Assembly (NCBI RefSeq): GCF_003024155.1
Contig: NZ_CP028136.1
Coordinates: forward strand, 2,542,001-2,606,000
Direction of reading: 5' to 3'
From: Christiangramia fulva
Lineage (GTDB): Bacteria > Bacteroidota > Bacteroidia > Flavobacteriales > Flavobacteriaceae
Length of the DNA: 64,000 bases
Shown here: positions 36,937 through 45,780 of the stretch, piece by piece
How the letters are laid out: each line of letters starts with the position of its first letter
How positions within the stretch are numbered: position 1 is the stretch's first letter
The notes under the pieces: generated by a model
Told to the model about the DNA's origin: nothing
The model's database searches: none
What the model saw: the letters and a program-made list of their open reading frames with translations, nothing else
Made by a program: the position numbers and the translations under genes

Positions 36937-36950
36937 TTTCGATTTTTTTT

Positions 36951-36958
36951 CAAAGATA
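36951..36958 (-). promoter_or_regulatory. -7 promoter box of dapD
   Basis: The minus strand reads TATCTTTG, 14 nt before the ATG at 36936. It decides the start against 36972. Confidence 0.6.
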
Positions 36959-36999
36959 ACAGTCTCTTTCAATATTTATGGACAAACCAATATAAACCT

Positions 37000-37007
37000 T
37001 ACCTTTG
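37000..37007 (+). promoter_or_regulatory. -7 promoter box of ruvX
   Basis: TACCTTTG matches TAnnTTTG, 14 nt before the ATG at 37022. A weak -33 (TATG) lies 19 nt upstream. Confidence 0.6.
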
Positions 37008-37021
37008 CTTAAATTTTTGAA

Positions 37022-37429
37022 ATGGCGAGGATTTTAGCGCTGGATTACGGAAAAAAACGAACAGGAATCGCGGTTACTGACGAGCTACAACTTATTGCCT
37101 CGGGTCTTACCACGGTTCAAACTCCTGATCTTATCAATTTCCTTTCAGAATATTTCAAAAAAGAAAAGGTGGAACGGGTTTTGGTGGGAGAACCTAAGAG
37201 AATGGACCATTCACCCTCTGAAAGTGAAGTTTATATTCAGGAATTCCTGAAGAAATTTTCTGAAAAATTTCCTGATATGCCGCTGGAACGGGTGGATGAG
37301 CGTTTTACCAGTAAAATGGCCGTTCAGAGTATGATCGATAGCGGACTCAAAAAGAAGAAGCGTCGGGACAAAGCTTTGGTAGATGAGATCAGCGCGACCA
37401 TCATCCTGCAAACCTGGCTCTATGAGTAA
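37022..37429 (+). CDS. ruvX: Holliday junction resolvase-like / pre-16S rRNA nuclease (YqgF)
   Basis: A 135-residue RNase H-fold nuclease of normal length. RILALDYGKKRTGIAVTD carries the first catalytic aspartate. VLVGEPKRMDHSPSES supplies the GxP region, and VDERFTSKMA holds the second acidic pair. In E. coli YqgF acts in 16S rRNA 5'-end maturation. In flavobacteria it is often followed directly by def; here a four-helix-bundle gene lies between them. Confidence 0.95.
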   Translation: MARILALDYGKKRTGIAVTDELQLIASGLTTVQTPDLINFLSEYFKKEKVERVLVGEPKRMDHSPSESEVYIQEFLKKFSEKFPDMPLERVDERFTSKMAVQSMIDSGLKKKKRRDKALVDEISATIILQTWLYE

Positions 37430-37460
37430 GGATTAAGGTTGAAGGTTTAATGATTAACAA

Positions 37461-37820
37461 ATGGAGAGAAATCTAAAAGTTCGTACAAACGATTTTGCTC
37501 ATAAATGTGTGAAACTTTCTCTTTCTTTACCTCCTAACACGCTGGGAAATCATATCCGGCAGCAGTTAATCAGGTGTTCAACTTCGGTTGCATCAAATTA
37601 CAGAGCGGCGAACCTGGGACAAACAAAACGTTCTTTTATTGCTAAAATTAGCATCGTTATAGAAGAAGCAGATGAATGCATATTTTGGATAGAATTTCTT
37701 TTAAAAGAAAATTTATTTTCCGCAGATGCATGTTCAGATATTTTAAAAGAAGCAAAAGAGCTGACTTCAATTTTTGTAGCCTCCAGGAAAACAGCGGAAG
37801 GCTCTGAAAATCGAAATTAG
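37461..37820 (+). CDS. Four-helix-bundle (S23/IVS-type) protein
   Basis: A 119-residue protein of the four-helix-bundle family, first described in 23S rRNA intervening sequences. Hallmarks seen are the N-terminal VRTNDFAHKCVKLSLSLP, LIRCSTSVASNYRAANLGQTKRSFIAKI and EADECIFWIEFLL. No rRNA is nearby, so it is one of the free-standing chromosomal copies, of unknown role. It sits between ruvX (31 bp upstream) and def (29 bp downstream). Both spacers are AT-rich with TTAAT/ATTAAAC-like words. Confidence 0.9.
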   Translation: MERNLKVRTNDFAHKCVKLSLSLPPNTLGNHIRQQLIRCSTSVASNYRAANLGQTKRSFIAKISIVIEEADECIFWIEFLLKENLFSADACSDILKEAKELTSIFVASRKTAEGSENRN

Positions 37821-37849
37821 ACCTTAAACAATAAACATTAAACATTACA

Positions 37850-38443
37850 ATGATTTTACCAATTGTAGCATACGGTGATCCTGTACTGAAAAAAAAGGCG
37901 AAAGCGATTGAAAAGGATTATCCGAAACTTGAAGAATTAATAAACAACATGTGGGATACGATGTATAATGCTTACGGAGTGGGCCTCGCTGCACCGCAGG
38001 TCGGGCTGCCTATTCGCATGTTTATAATAGATCCTGAACCATTTTCTGAAGATGAAGAACTGGACGAAAAAGAGCGGGAAGAATTAAAGAATATGAGGAA
38101 GGTCTTCATCAATCCGCAAATAATTACTGAAGAAGGCGAAGAATGGGCCTTTGGCGAAGGCTGCCTGAGTATTCCAGAAATTCGCGAAGATGTCTTCAGA
38201 AAACCGGAGATCAAAATTGAATATCTTGATGAGAACTGGGAAAAACATACCGATACTTTTTCCGGCCTGGCAGCAAGGGTTATTCAGCATGAGTACGATC
38301 ATATCGAGGGGATTTTGTTTACCGATAAGATTTCGAGCTTGAAAAAGAGGCTGATAAAAAGCAAACTCGCCAATATTTCCAAAGGAAAAATTAAGGTAGA
38401 CTACAAAATGCGCTTTCCGAATTTGAAAAAAGGCCGCATATAA
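37850..38443 (+). CDS. def: Peptide deformylase
   Basis: A 197-residue Fe/Zn metalloenzyme that removes the N-formyl group from new proteins. All three motifs are present: GVGLAAPQVG (about residues 43-52), EGCLSIPE with the cysteine ligand, and QHEYDHIEG with the two histidine ligands and catalytic glutamate. An acidic insert after residue 60 (EPFSEDEELDEKERE) is typical of Bacteroidota. It is cotranscribed with the downstream DUF5606 gene. Confidence 0.97.
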   Translation: MILPIVAYGDPVLKKKAKAIEKDYPKLEELINNMWDTMYNAYGVGLAAPQVGLPIRMFIIDPEPFSEDEELDEKEREELKNMRKVFINPQIITEEGEEWAFGEGCLSIPEIREDVFRKPEIKIEYLDENWEKHTDTFSGLAARVIQHEYDHIEGILFTDKISSLKKRLIKSKLANISKGKIKVDYKMRFPNLKKGRI

Positions 38444-38494
38444 CTTTGATAATTTCTTCCGGCATTTGATATTTGCCAACCTAAATAAAAAACT

Positions 38495-38932
38495 ATGGGA
38501 TTAGATAAAATTCTTGCTATTTCAGGAAAACCGGGATTGTATGAACTTACCGCACAAACGCGTGGCGGATTCGTTGCCAAATCTTTGCTGGACGGCAAAA
38601 AGATCGCGGTGAATATGCGTCATAACGTGAGTATCCTGAGCGAGATCGCTATTTATACATATACCGAAGAAGTGCCGCTTGGTGAGGTGATGCAGAAGAT
38701 AAAGGAAAAAGAAGACGGGGGAGAAGCCATAAGCCACAAATCTTCAAAAAATGAACTGGAAGCCTATTTTTCTGAAATTTTGCCTGATTATGATGAAGAC
38801 AGGGTGTATGCCAGCGATATGAAAAAGATCGTGCAGTGGTACAATATTCTTATTGAAAATGGGATCACCGATTTTTCCAAGGCTGAAAAAGAAGATAAAA
38901 ACAAAGACGCGAAAAACGACGAGGAAGAGTAG
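38495..38932 (+). CDS. DUF5606 family protein
   Basis: A 145-residue protein with the DUF5606 core: LDKILAISGKPGLYELTAQTR, GGFVAKSLLDGKKIAVNMRHNVSI and YTEEVPLGEVMQKI. An acidic, lysine-rich tail follows (KEDKNKDAKNDEEE). Function is unknown. The gene follows def in flavobacterial genomes, here 51 bp downstream, and ends the ruvX-def unit at a strong hairpin. Confidence 0.88.
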   Translation: MGLDKILAISGKPGLYELTAQTRGGFVAKSLLDGKKIAVNMRHNVSILSEIAIYTYTEEVPLGEVMQKIKEKEDGGEAISHKSSKNELEAYFSEILPDYDEDRVYASDMKKIVQWYNILIENGITDFSKAEKEDKNKDAKNDEEE

Positions 38933-38954
38933 AACTTATTCCACTGAAAATATT

Positions 38955-38989
38955 AAAGGCTGAAAATTGAAATTTTCAGCCTTTTTTTC
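38955..38989. terminator. Bidirectional terminator, DUF5606 / DUF5686 genes
   Basis: A 14-bp perfect stem AAAGGCTGAAAATT (38955-38968) with AATTTTCAGCCTTT (38971-38984) and a 2-nt loop, followed by T residues on the right and A residues on the left. Confidence 0.92.
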
Positions 38990-39007
38990 ATTCAGTTTGA
39001 CTAGAAT

Positions 39008-41473
39008 TTAAAATTTAAGTCCGAATATCAAGGCGCCTTGATGATACCCGTCGAATTCTGAAATTACATAGTCAAGCCGCAGAAATCGATATTTTCCAAA
39101 ACCGATATTATCAATACCAACAGAATATTCCGAATATGGAGCACGGCCCTGTGTTGTTAATCGATGAGCGCCAATGATGAAGTTATAATTGAGCTTATTG
39201 ATCAGCGGAAGTTTTCCGAGTATCCATCCCTGAAAATCATGCTCGGCATGAAACTCCACATAATTATGATTGGTGCTGAAATCGTAGTAAGGCATCAAAT
39301 TGAATTTTCCCACATAACTTCCAAAAGCGATTCGAGTTTGATTTGCATTAAAATCCTGGTAATCTACCAGGCTGATTCCTTCAGCATTTGAAAATATTCC
39401 GCCGTTAATCAGGTAGCGAAAAGTTCCTTTATTGCCCACGGCTATTTCCTGCCTCAGCTTAGCATTGAATTGACCATATTCGAATTTTGAATCGCTGGCG
39501 GCGAAACCTTTTTCCCAGGAAAGTTCGATTTTCGGAAACTTATTTTCGTAAGAATTGTATTTCCCATCCGGATAGCTCATGTAATCCTGAGCAAAGGTGA
39601 TCTCTGCAGAAAAATTGAATTTAAAAAGCCGGTGATCCTCAAAGGGGATACTGCTAAAATTATTGGGCTGCAGCGGATTATTGGAAGTATAACTCACGTC
39701 TTCCCGATCGATAAATATATGATCTGAATGATTCACCAGCGCCTGACGCTTTTCCCAGGCCAGACCTCCAAATAATTGCACACCATTTATCACCTCCTGG
39801 CTGTAACCAATACTGGCATAATCTTTTTCATAAAGCTTCATATAATTTCGCTCGAAAAGAATGGTCGCGGCATCATTGAGAATTGGAGAAATAGGTTCCT
39901 TGTTATTGATCTGCTCGATCGCGGTTCCGCCTTCAATTCTCAGGTAAGGCCTGGAAAAATTGTTGAATTTCTTTAAAAATCCACCATGAATGCGGAAGCG
40001 CTCTTCGCTTAGGCCGTAATTCAGATTCGTGTATAACCGCCAGAAGTTCTGCTGATTTTCTCCTTTTCGCTGGGTATAATTGAGTTCCAGATTCCCGTTC
40101 CAGCCCTGTACCGTATTGAAATGAATGCCGGAAACTGGTGCGCTAATACTGAAATTCCTGTGATTCCAGGAATCGGAATAATCATAGCCGAAAAGCACAT
40201 CGCTAAGTTTGAATTTATTTTGAACTGCATCTACCGAATCTTTATAGCTTTTCGAATTTCTGATTTCCTGAATGCTGTCTTTCCTAACATAATCTTCAAT
40301 TTCCTCGGAAGTGAGCGGCACCGGCCTCATTTCCTTCCAATACAGCGAATCTTTTTTATTGGCCGCATTTGCAAAACTCAAAATCTCCCTTCCGAAGCTG
40401 TTTTTATTAAAACCGGGAGTAAAATCGTAATTGCTGTAAACGGCGGTGAACCTTCCGTCTCCCCCAAAACCAAAAATCTTAAAACTGAAATCCACGCTTT
40501 GCGAGATCTGTATGTACCGGTCAATCTTTTCGGAATATTTATAATTCTGCCTGAAGACGAGCTCTTCGATGGGTGGTACCTGAACGGCTTTTCCCGTGGT
40601 GGTCAATTCCACACCATAGATCTGCCATAGATCTTCAACGATATAAATATATCCTGAAAAAATCCGGTCGTTATCTCTTTTTGGGATCACTTTGATTTTA
40701 TTGATGAGGTTGCCGCGATCATCATAAAAGGTTCCTTCCAGCTTGTAGCGGTAATAATTGAAAGCGTAATCGGCGATGGGAGAGACCAGTTCACTGTTGA
40801 TCTCAAGAGTATTTTCATAAAATGAAAAATAGGCTTCCTGTGCCGAGTTCAGGCTGAATCCATTATCATCGCCGCTCACTTTGGAAGCGATGATCTTTTC
40901 CTTGAAATCATCAGGCTTCTGAAAGGCGATCTTTGAAATGGTCTCGCTTAAATAAACAATTCCGCTTCGTGTAGAATCTAATCCGCCGCCAAGATCTCCA
41001 ACTTCCTGGCCAAGGATCTTTACGGGAGCATTTTTGATACGCCAGAGTCCGCGGGAGTAGAAATCGGCCGTAAAAGATTCCAGTTTCGCCGCATTTTTCT
41101 TTCGGTTTTCTACGGCTTTTCGCATGATCGCTATAGCCGGATTTTCTCCCGAATTGATCGTGACTTCATCCAGGGAGGTGCTTTCTGTGGCAAGGCGAAC
41201 ATCAATTTGCTGAGGTTTCCCCGTGTAATCAATAGTTTTTCGCTGCGTCTTATAGCCCAGGAACTGGTAAATAAGCGTGTATTTTCCCGGTGCCGGGATC
41301 TTTAATTCATAATAGCCCTCGTCATTGGTTGTAGTTCCAAATTGGCCATTTTCAGTATAGATATTCACATAGGGAAGCGAATTTCCCTGTTGATCTTTTA
41401 CCGTTCCTGAAATTTGTGCATGAACCTGAAGGGCCGCGAAAATAAAAATACAACACAAAAGCTTTTTGATCAT
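39008..41473 (-). CDS. DUF5686 outer-membrane protein with carboxypeptidase-regulatory-like domain
   Basis: A protein of about 821 residues from the ATG at 41473 (MIKKLLCCIFIFAALQVHAQ signal peptide). The ORF is open 58 codons further upstream, but that part lacks signal features and overlaps the smpB side. An N-terminal CarboxypepD_reg-like domain (ISGTVKDQQGNSLPYVNIYT) precedes the long DUF5686 beta-rich region. The C-terminus IGFGKYRFLRLDYVISEF ... LIFGLKF looks like the last strands of an outer-membrane barrel. Probable envelope function; ligand unknown. Confidence 0.88.
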   Translation of the reverse strand: MIKKLLCCIFIFAALQVHAQISGTVKDQQGNSLPYVNIYTENGQFGTTTNDEGYYELKIPAPGKYTLIYQFLGYKTQRKTIDYTGKPQQIDVRLATESTSLDEVTINSGENPAIAIMRKAVENRKKNAAKLESFTADFYSRGLWRIKNAPVKILGQEVGDLGGGLDSTRSGIVYLSETISKIAFQKPDDFKEKIIASKVSGDDNGFSLNSAQEAYFSFYENTLEINSELVSPIADYAFNYYRYKLEGTFYDDRGNLINKIKVIPKRDNDRIFSGYIYIVEDLWQIYGVELTTTGKAVQVPPIEELVFRQNYKYSEKIDRYIQISQSVDFSFKIFGFGGDGRFTAVYSNYDFTPGFNKNSFGREILSFANAANKKDSLYWKEMRPVPLTSEEIEDYVRKDSIQEIRNSKSYKDSVDAVQNKFKLSDVLFGYDYSDSWNHRNFSISAPVSGIHFNTVQGWNGNLELNYTQRKGENQQNFWRLYTNLNYGLSEERFRIHGGFLKKFNNFSRPYLRIEGGTAIEQINNKEPISPILNDAATILFERNYMKLYEKDYASIGYSQEVINGVQLFGGLAWEKRQALVNHSDHIFIDREDVSYTSNNPLQPNNFSSIPFEDHRLFKFNFSAEITFAQDYMSYPDGKYNSYENKFPKIELSWEKGFAASDSKFEYGQFNAKLRQEIAVGNKGTFRYLINGGIFSNAEGISLVDYQDFNANQTRIAFGSYVGKFNLMPYYDFSTNHNYVEFHAEHDFQGWILGKLPLINKLNYNFIIGAHRLTTQGRAPYSEYSVGIDNIGFGKYRFLRLDYVISEFDGYHQGALIFGLKF

Positions 41474-41519
41474 AAGCCGGTCTTTCGGTTTACGGAATAA
41501 CGAAAGAGTCTTCAAAGAA

Positions 41520-41975
41520 TTATCTGTATTCTTTTTGAATACGATCCAAACGACGCTTGCTTTCGCGATCTTTGATGGTTTCCCGCTTGTCGTAAAGCTT
41601 TTTACCTTTAGCCAGAGCAATTTCAACTTTCGCAAGGCCGCGGTCATTGATAAAAAGCCTTAGCGGAATAATGGTAAGGCCCGAATTTGTCACTTCTTTC
41701 TCAAGTTTTCGCAATTCGCGCTTCTGCAGCAGCAGCTTTCTTTCGCTTTTGGGATCGTGGTTGAAGTGGCTGGCATGAGAATATTCCTCAACATGCATAT
41801 TGATCACGTAAAGCTCATGATCCTGGAATTCGCAGAAACTCTCGGCTATACTGGCCTTTCCTTCACGAATTGCCTTGATCTCGGTACCGGCAAGTTTGAT
41901 GCCCGCCGTATATTTATCAAGAAATTCATAATTGAACTTGGCTTTACGGTTCTTTATGTTGATTTTATTCTTCAT
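41520..41975 (-). CDS. smpB: SsrA-binding protein SmpB
   Basis: A 151-residue partner of tmRNA for ribosome rescue. Hallmarks are NRKAKFNYEFLDKYTAGIKLAGTEIKAIREGKASI, the SERKLLLQKRELRKLEKEV region, and the basic C-terminal tail KRETIKDRESKRRLDRIQKEYR (split). The start at 41975 gives the normal length. The longer frame to 42011 would include the -7 box at 41983-41990. The tmRNA gene itself is not in the window. Confidence 0.96.
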   Translation of the reverse strand: MKNKINIKNRKAKFNYEFLDKYTAGIKLAGTEIKAIREGKASIAESFCEFQDHELYVINMHVEEYSHASHFNHDPKSERKLLLQKRELRKLEKEVTNSGLTIIPLRLFINDRGLAKVEIALAKGKKLYDKRETIKDRESKRRLDRIQKEYR

Positions 41976-41982
41976 ACACCCA

Positions 41983-41990
41983 CAAAAATA
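41983..41990 (-). promoter_or_regulatory. -7 promoter box of smpB
   Basis: The minus strand reads TATTTTTG, 7 nt before the ATG at 41975, implying a very short leader. Confidence 0.5.
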
Positions 41991-42059
41991 CAAGCTTTCA
42001 AAGAATATCATACTAAAGGGAAATTAAAATTCTTAAAAGCGGCTTCCTTTCTAATTATG

Positions 42060-42067
42060 TATCTTTG
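42060..42067 (+). promoter_or_regulatory. -7 promoter box of the DUF6503 lipoprotein gene
   Basis: TATCTTTG matches TAnnTTTG, 17 nt before the ATG at 42085. Confidence 0.55.
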
Positions 42068-42084
42068 GGTGTTAAAATTCAATA

Positions 42085-42831
42085 ATGAAATACCTACAGA
42101 TCCTACTCATCTTAATGATTTTTATTTCTTGTGAAAAAAGCAATGAAACAGCACAGGAGATCGTGGATAAGGCCATTGAAAATGCCGGAGGAGAGAAGTA
42201 TGAAAATGCCGAAATCAGTTTTGATTTTAGAAATATAAGCTACCGAAGCAGCCGGAAAGCTGGAAAATTCAGGTTAGAAAGGTTTCAGAAAGATACTTTA
42301 CTTGGAGAAATACACGATGTTCTCGACAATAAGGGATTTGCAAGATATCTTGGGGAAAGTAAAATTGAACTTCCCGATTCGCTGGTGCAGGCTTATACCA
42401 ATTCGGTAAATTCTGTTCATTATTTCATGGAATTACCTTACGGATTAAATGATCCCGCCGTGAACAAAAAGCTTATTGGAAAGGACAGTATTGAAGGCCG
42501 GGAATATTATGAGATCAGAGTAACTTTTGATAAACAGGGCGGAGGTGAGGATCACCAGGACGAATATCTTTACTGGATAGACACGCAAAATTTTGGTGTG
42601 GATTATCTCGCCTATAATTACGAAACCGAAGGTGGTGGGGTGCGATTTCGGAAAGCTATTAACCCGCGCAGGATCGAGGGAATACGATTTGTGGATTATC
42701 AAAATTATGGGTACAACGATATAAATGTTGAGCTTTCAAAACTCGACAACCTTTATGAAGCAGGGCAGCTTTTTAAAGTTTCTGATATACGCAATAAAAA
42801 TATCGAAGTGAACCTGAATCCGGATTTCTAA
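42085..42831 (+). CDS. DUF6503-type lipoprotein
   Basis: A 248-residue lipoprotein with signal MKYLQILLILMIFISC (lipobox IFISC). The mature part follows the DUF6503 pattern: AQEIVDKAIENAGGEKYENAEISFDFR, then YEIRVTFDKQGGGEDHQDEYLYWID and INPRRIEGIRFVDYQNY. The layout resembles LolA/LppX-like outer-membrane folds, but that is inference. Its stop overlaps the stop of the convergent SixA-like gene by 4 nt (42828-42831). Confidence 0.82.
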   Translation: MKYLQILLILMIFISCEKSNETAQEIVDKAIENAGGEKYENAEISFDFRNISYRSSRKAGKFRLERFQKDTLLGEIHDVLDNKGFARYLGESKIELPDSLVQAYTNSVNSVHYFMELPYGLNDPAVNKKLIGKDSIEGREYYEIRVTFDKQGGGEDHQDEYLYWIDTQNFGVDYLAYNYETEGGGVRFRKAINPRRIEGIRFVDYQNYGYNDINVELSKLDNLYEAGQLFKVSDIRNKNIEVNLNPDF

Positions 42832-43349
42832 TTGATATACAGAACTTTGCTTGTTTGGGTGCCATCTTCAAAAATCTCCACGATAAATAAAGCACCAAAT
42901 TCCGTTTCGTCCAGATCCTGATATTTTTTATTTTTTAGGATCGCGTTGGCGAGTTTAGGAGTAGTATTACTATGTCCCACTACCAGAACGGTTTTTCCAT
43001 TTGTCGCTTTCTGAAAATCATCGCTGTAGAGATTTTTCGGGTCGTATAATTTCACCTCCAGGTTCTGAGCTTTGGCGGTAGGTGTAGCCGTTTTGATCGT
43101 CCTTATGAAATCCGTACTATAAACGGCATCAAAATCAACATCCTTAAAAACCTTCGCCCAATTTTCTGCTCTTTTGAGGCCTTTTTCGGTCAAATCGGGA
43201 TTTCCTGTCATAACATTTCCATTTTTTTCCGCATGCCGGATGAGATAGTAAGTAGTCACAGTACCGGGTGTGGGTTTAATAGCGTCTTTCTGCGGATTTG
43301 TAAAAAGACTGAGGACAATAGAGCTGAATAAAATTAAGATGCTATTCAT
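42828..43349 (-). CDS. SixA-like histidine phosphatase (exported)
   Basis: A 173-residue protein with an N-terminal signal-like helix (MNSILILFSSIVLSLFTNP). The phosphoglycerate mutase/histidine phosphatase signature reads YYLIRHAEKNGN (RHxE form, about residues 35-46). The second catalytic histidine lies in VLVVGHSNTTPKLA. DAVYSTDFIRTIKTATPTA is the usual substrate-loop region. The substrate is unknown. The stop codon is shared in part with the converging lipoprotein gene. Confidence 0.88.
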   Translation of the reverse strand: MNSILILFSSIVLSLFTNPQKDAIKPTPGTVTTYYLIRHAEKNGNVMTGNPDLTEKGLKRAENWAKVFKDVDFDAVYSTDFIRTIKTATPTAKAQNLEVKLYDPKNLYSDDFQKATNGKTVLVVGHSNTTPKLANAILKNKKYQDLDETEFGALFIVEIFEDGTQTSKVLYIN

Positions 43350-43599
43350 AATTAATGTTTTTTATACGACTGATTTACCAATATAAGTTACACGGAAATT
43401 AGTAAAGGTTTGTTATTTCCAGAAGAATAAATTGGTTGAGTTATTTTGATAAGTATTAAATTTAGAATTTGAGATCAACAGCAAAGTATTGTTTCTGTCA
43501 TGTAATTTGGGACCATACGTGTTCTTCGTATTTTCTATTATTTCTTATACAAGAAAAAAATCTTCATAAAAGATTTGACTTATCGATTGCAGTACAAAA
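43350..43599. other. Intergenic region, nothing recognised
   Basis: 250 bp of AT-rich DNA between the SixA-like and DUF5916 genes. I see no ORF with family features, no strong hairpin and no TAnnTTTG box in a sensible position. Confidence 0.6.
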
Positions 43600-45780
43600 T
43601 TATAAATTCCACCAATAGGTGAGTTTAAGTAACAATGCTCTGTTTTGCACCTGAATTGGGTAAGGAATGTAATTATCGGTATAAACAAGGAATAAATCTG
43701 ATGCCGGACTAAAGCGCCATTGAAAGCGACCATTTAGATTGAGGTTGTCCATTTGCTCATTATACTGGGCAAAGGCCGTAAAGAATACCTTATTGGTCAG
43801 AGTCACATCCAGGCGTGGACCAACCAGCCAGAACTTGGTGTCTCCCCATGGCTCCGGTAGTTCCAGAGCGTTATAGGTGGCGTTAAGAGAGATTTCCACA
43901 TACGGCTGAAACCTATACCCCATTTCGGCAGCGTAATTAGTCATCGCTCCATCTGCATAATATCCACCTGTACTGTATGATAACGCATATGTGAAAAGGC
44001 TCTGAGGTTTAGAATTAAATTTTGCACCCCAACGGTACCACTGATGTCGAGTACCGGCAGCCAGTTCAACACCACTAAAATTAGTAGGATCAAAGGCTTG
44101 TTGCAGCTGCACATAATTATTCTCTGCCCATAGCCTAAAAACGCTTTGGCTATGAAACCGCAGCATATACTCAAACAATGTAAGATATTCGGTATTCTTC
44201 CAGTGCTTGTTAAAGAATATTGAAGTGCTTAACTGGGGGCCATGGTTTAGGATATATTTGTTCTTTCCAAAAAAAAGATAGCCAATACTAGGATTGATCT
44301 TGTAGTAACCGGTGCGCGGGATATAACCGACTTCAGCCTGGTAATTTTCCGATATATACTCATGTCTCCAGTTAAAGTTAAGATGGCCACTGGTATATTG
44401 TAAATTGGCGGCGTGAATTAAATTTTGTTGTGATTCATGGGGGCTAAAAGACTTTAAAATCATGGCTTTGCCAGTCCAGACATTATTGGCGGAAGCAAGG
44501 TTATATTCCAGTCCCAGGTTTCTGTTGAATTGGTTGTAGGTCGGGTAGTCTGATGGGGGATCAGGGGAGTAGTTTAGCAATTCTTTATTCACGAAAATTG
44601 CTCGGATGTTGGAACGGGAGAATACACGTCTCTGTATTCCTATAACGCTGAAGTTCTGAGCTGGAAGCCCGATATCATTTACTTTTCCCGTTTGCATACT
44701 CATGGCATTAATCCTCCAGTCCTCACTAATGTTCCCGCTAAGACGGGCACCAAAATCAATAGGAGCGTTAAGACCTATTCGTCGTGAGAAGAAGGGCCTG
44801 ATATTTTCATACCCGAAACCGGCCACTATATCTGCATTTTCCAGGAAGAATTGTCTGCGTTCCGGAAAAAATAGTTCAAACCGATCCAAATTTGTCACCT
44901 GGCGATCGACCTCTACCTGGGAAAAATCCGGGTTTATTGTCAGATCCAGGTTTAAGGAAGAGCCTAACCCAATTTTGGCGTCCAGACCAGCTTCACTTCG
45001 CTTCTTTACCCCGTCCTGGGTATTAAAATCCTTGCTTCCTCCAGCCAGTACATAGGGAATTAAAGATATATTTGGCCCAGTGGATGGTGGGGGTTCGTCC
45101 CAGACCAGGGTGCCTGTATAGGCTAAGGAGGCTGAGGGAAACTGCCGGGGCACAGGAGCCCAGCTGGATTTTTCAGCAGTCTTTAAATCATTTCTGCCAA
45201 AATTAATCCCCCATTCTTTAATTCCTTTTTTATATCGTATACTTTTAAAGGGTATGGCTGCTTCAAAAGTCCATTTATCCTCATAATTTTTTACAACTGA
45301 AGTCCATTTGTTGTCCCAGCTCAGGTCCACAGATCCGCCGTTATACATCAGGCCATCCCATTGAGCTCCTGCTGCATTGGCTCCAAAGGAAAAACCATTG
45401 GTTTGATCATCGAATGGATCCATAAACAGGAGAAAGTTATCGTTTTTGGAAAAGGAGAAATCTCTTCTTAATGATTCTACTATATAGGGACCTGGGATAC
45501 CGTGGTGATTGGTCACAAATAGATAAAGGTTTTCTTGATCATAGGTCATTCTTACCTCAGTGAGGACCTCGGCATAACTGGTATCCGTAGGGAGAATCAT
45601 ATAAAAATCATCAGCGACTTCTGCCTTTGACCACGCCTTATCATCCATTATTCCGTCAACTTTTACTGGTGTTGCGGTTTTTTTTATGTGTAGGCGATAG
45701 GCGCTATTAACTTTTTGCCCGAAAAGTCCAGGTGAGGCTATAAGAAAGAGGAAAATAAAAGGTTGTAAATATTTAAGCAT
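43600..45780 (-). CDS. DUF5916 outer-membrane protein with N-terminal CBM9-like domain
   Basis: A 726-residue protein with a signal peptide (MLKYLQPFIFLFLIASPGLFG). The N-terminal carbohydrate-binding family-9-like domain starts KTATPVKVDGIMDDKAWSKA and contains MTYDQENLYLFVTNH. The long DUF5916 region has NLDLTINPDFSQVEVDRQVTNL and LFFPERRQFFLENADI, and ends in beta strands with terminal YWW-N-L, typical of a barrel. Likely an outer-membrane protein; ligand unknown. It is flanked by the two largest gene gaps of this part (250 and 387 bp). Confidence 0.88.
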   Translation of the reverse strand: MLKYLQPFIFLFLIASPGLFGQKVNSAYRLHIKKTATPVKVDGIMDDKAWSKAEVADDFYMILPTDTSYAEVLTEVRMTYDQENLYLFVTNHHGIPGPYIVESLRRDFSFSKNDNFLLFMDPFDDQTNGFSFGANAAGAQWDGLMYNGGSVDLSWDNKWTSVVKNYEDKWTFEAAIPFKSIRYKKGIKEWGINFGRNDLKTAEKSSWAPVPRQFPSASLAYTGTLVWDEPPPSTGPNISLIPYVLAGGSKDFNTQDGVKKRSEAGLDAKIGLGSSLNLDLTINPDFSQVEVDRQVTNLDRFELFFPERRQFFLENADIVAGFGYENIRPFFSRRIGLNAPIDFGARLSGNISEDWRINAMSMQTGKVNDIGLPAQNFSVIGIQRRVFSRSNIRAIFVNKELLNYSPDPPSDYPTYNQFNRNLGLEYNLASANNVWTGKAMILKSFSPHESQQNLIHAANLQYTSGHLNFNWRHEYISENYQAEVGYIPRTGYYKINPSIGYLFFGKNKYILNHGPQLSTSIFFNKHWKNTEYLTLFEYMLRFHSQSVFRLWAENNYVQLQQAFDPTNFSGVELAAGTRHQWYRWGAKFNSKPQSLFTYALSYSTGGYYADGAMTNYAAEMGYRFQPYVEISLNATYNALELPEPWGDTKFWLVGPRLDVTLTNKVFFTAFAQYNEQMDNLNLNGRFQWRFSPASDLFLVYTDNYIPYPIQVQNRALLLKLTYWWNL

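Noticed and set aside
37461..37820. rRNA intervening sequence
   Set aside because: The protein is of the IVS/S23 type, but no 23S rRNA sequence lies around it, so it is a free-standing gene.
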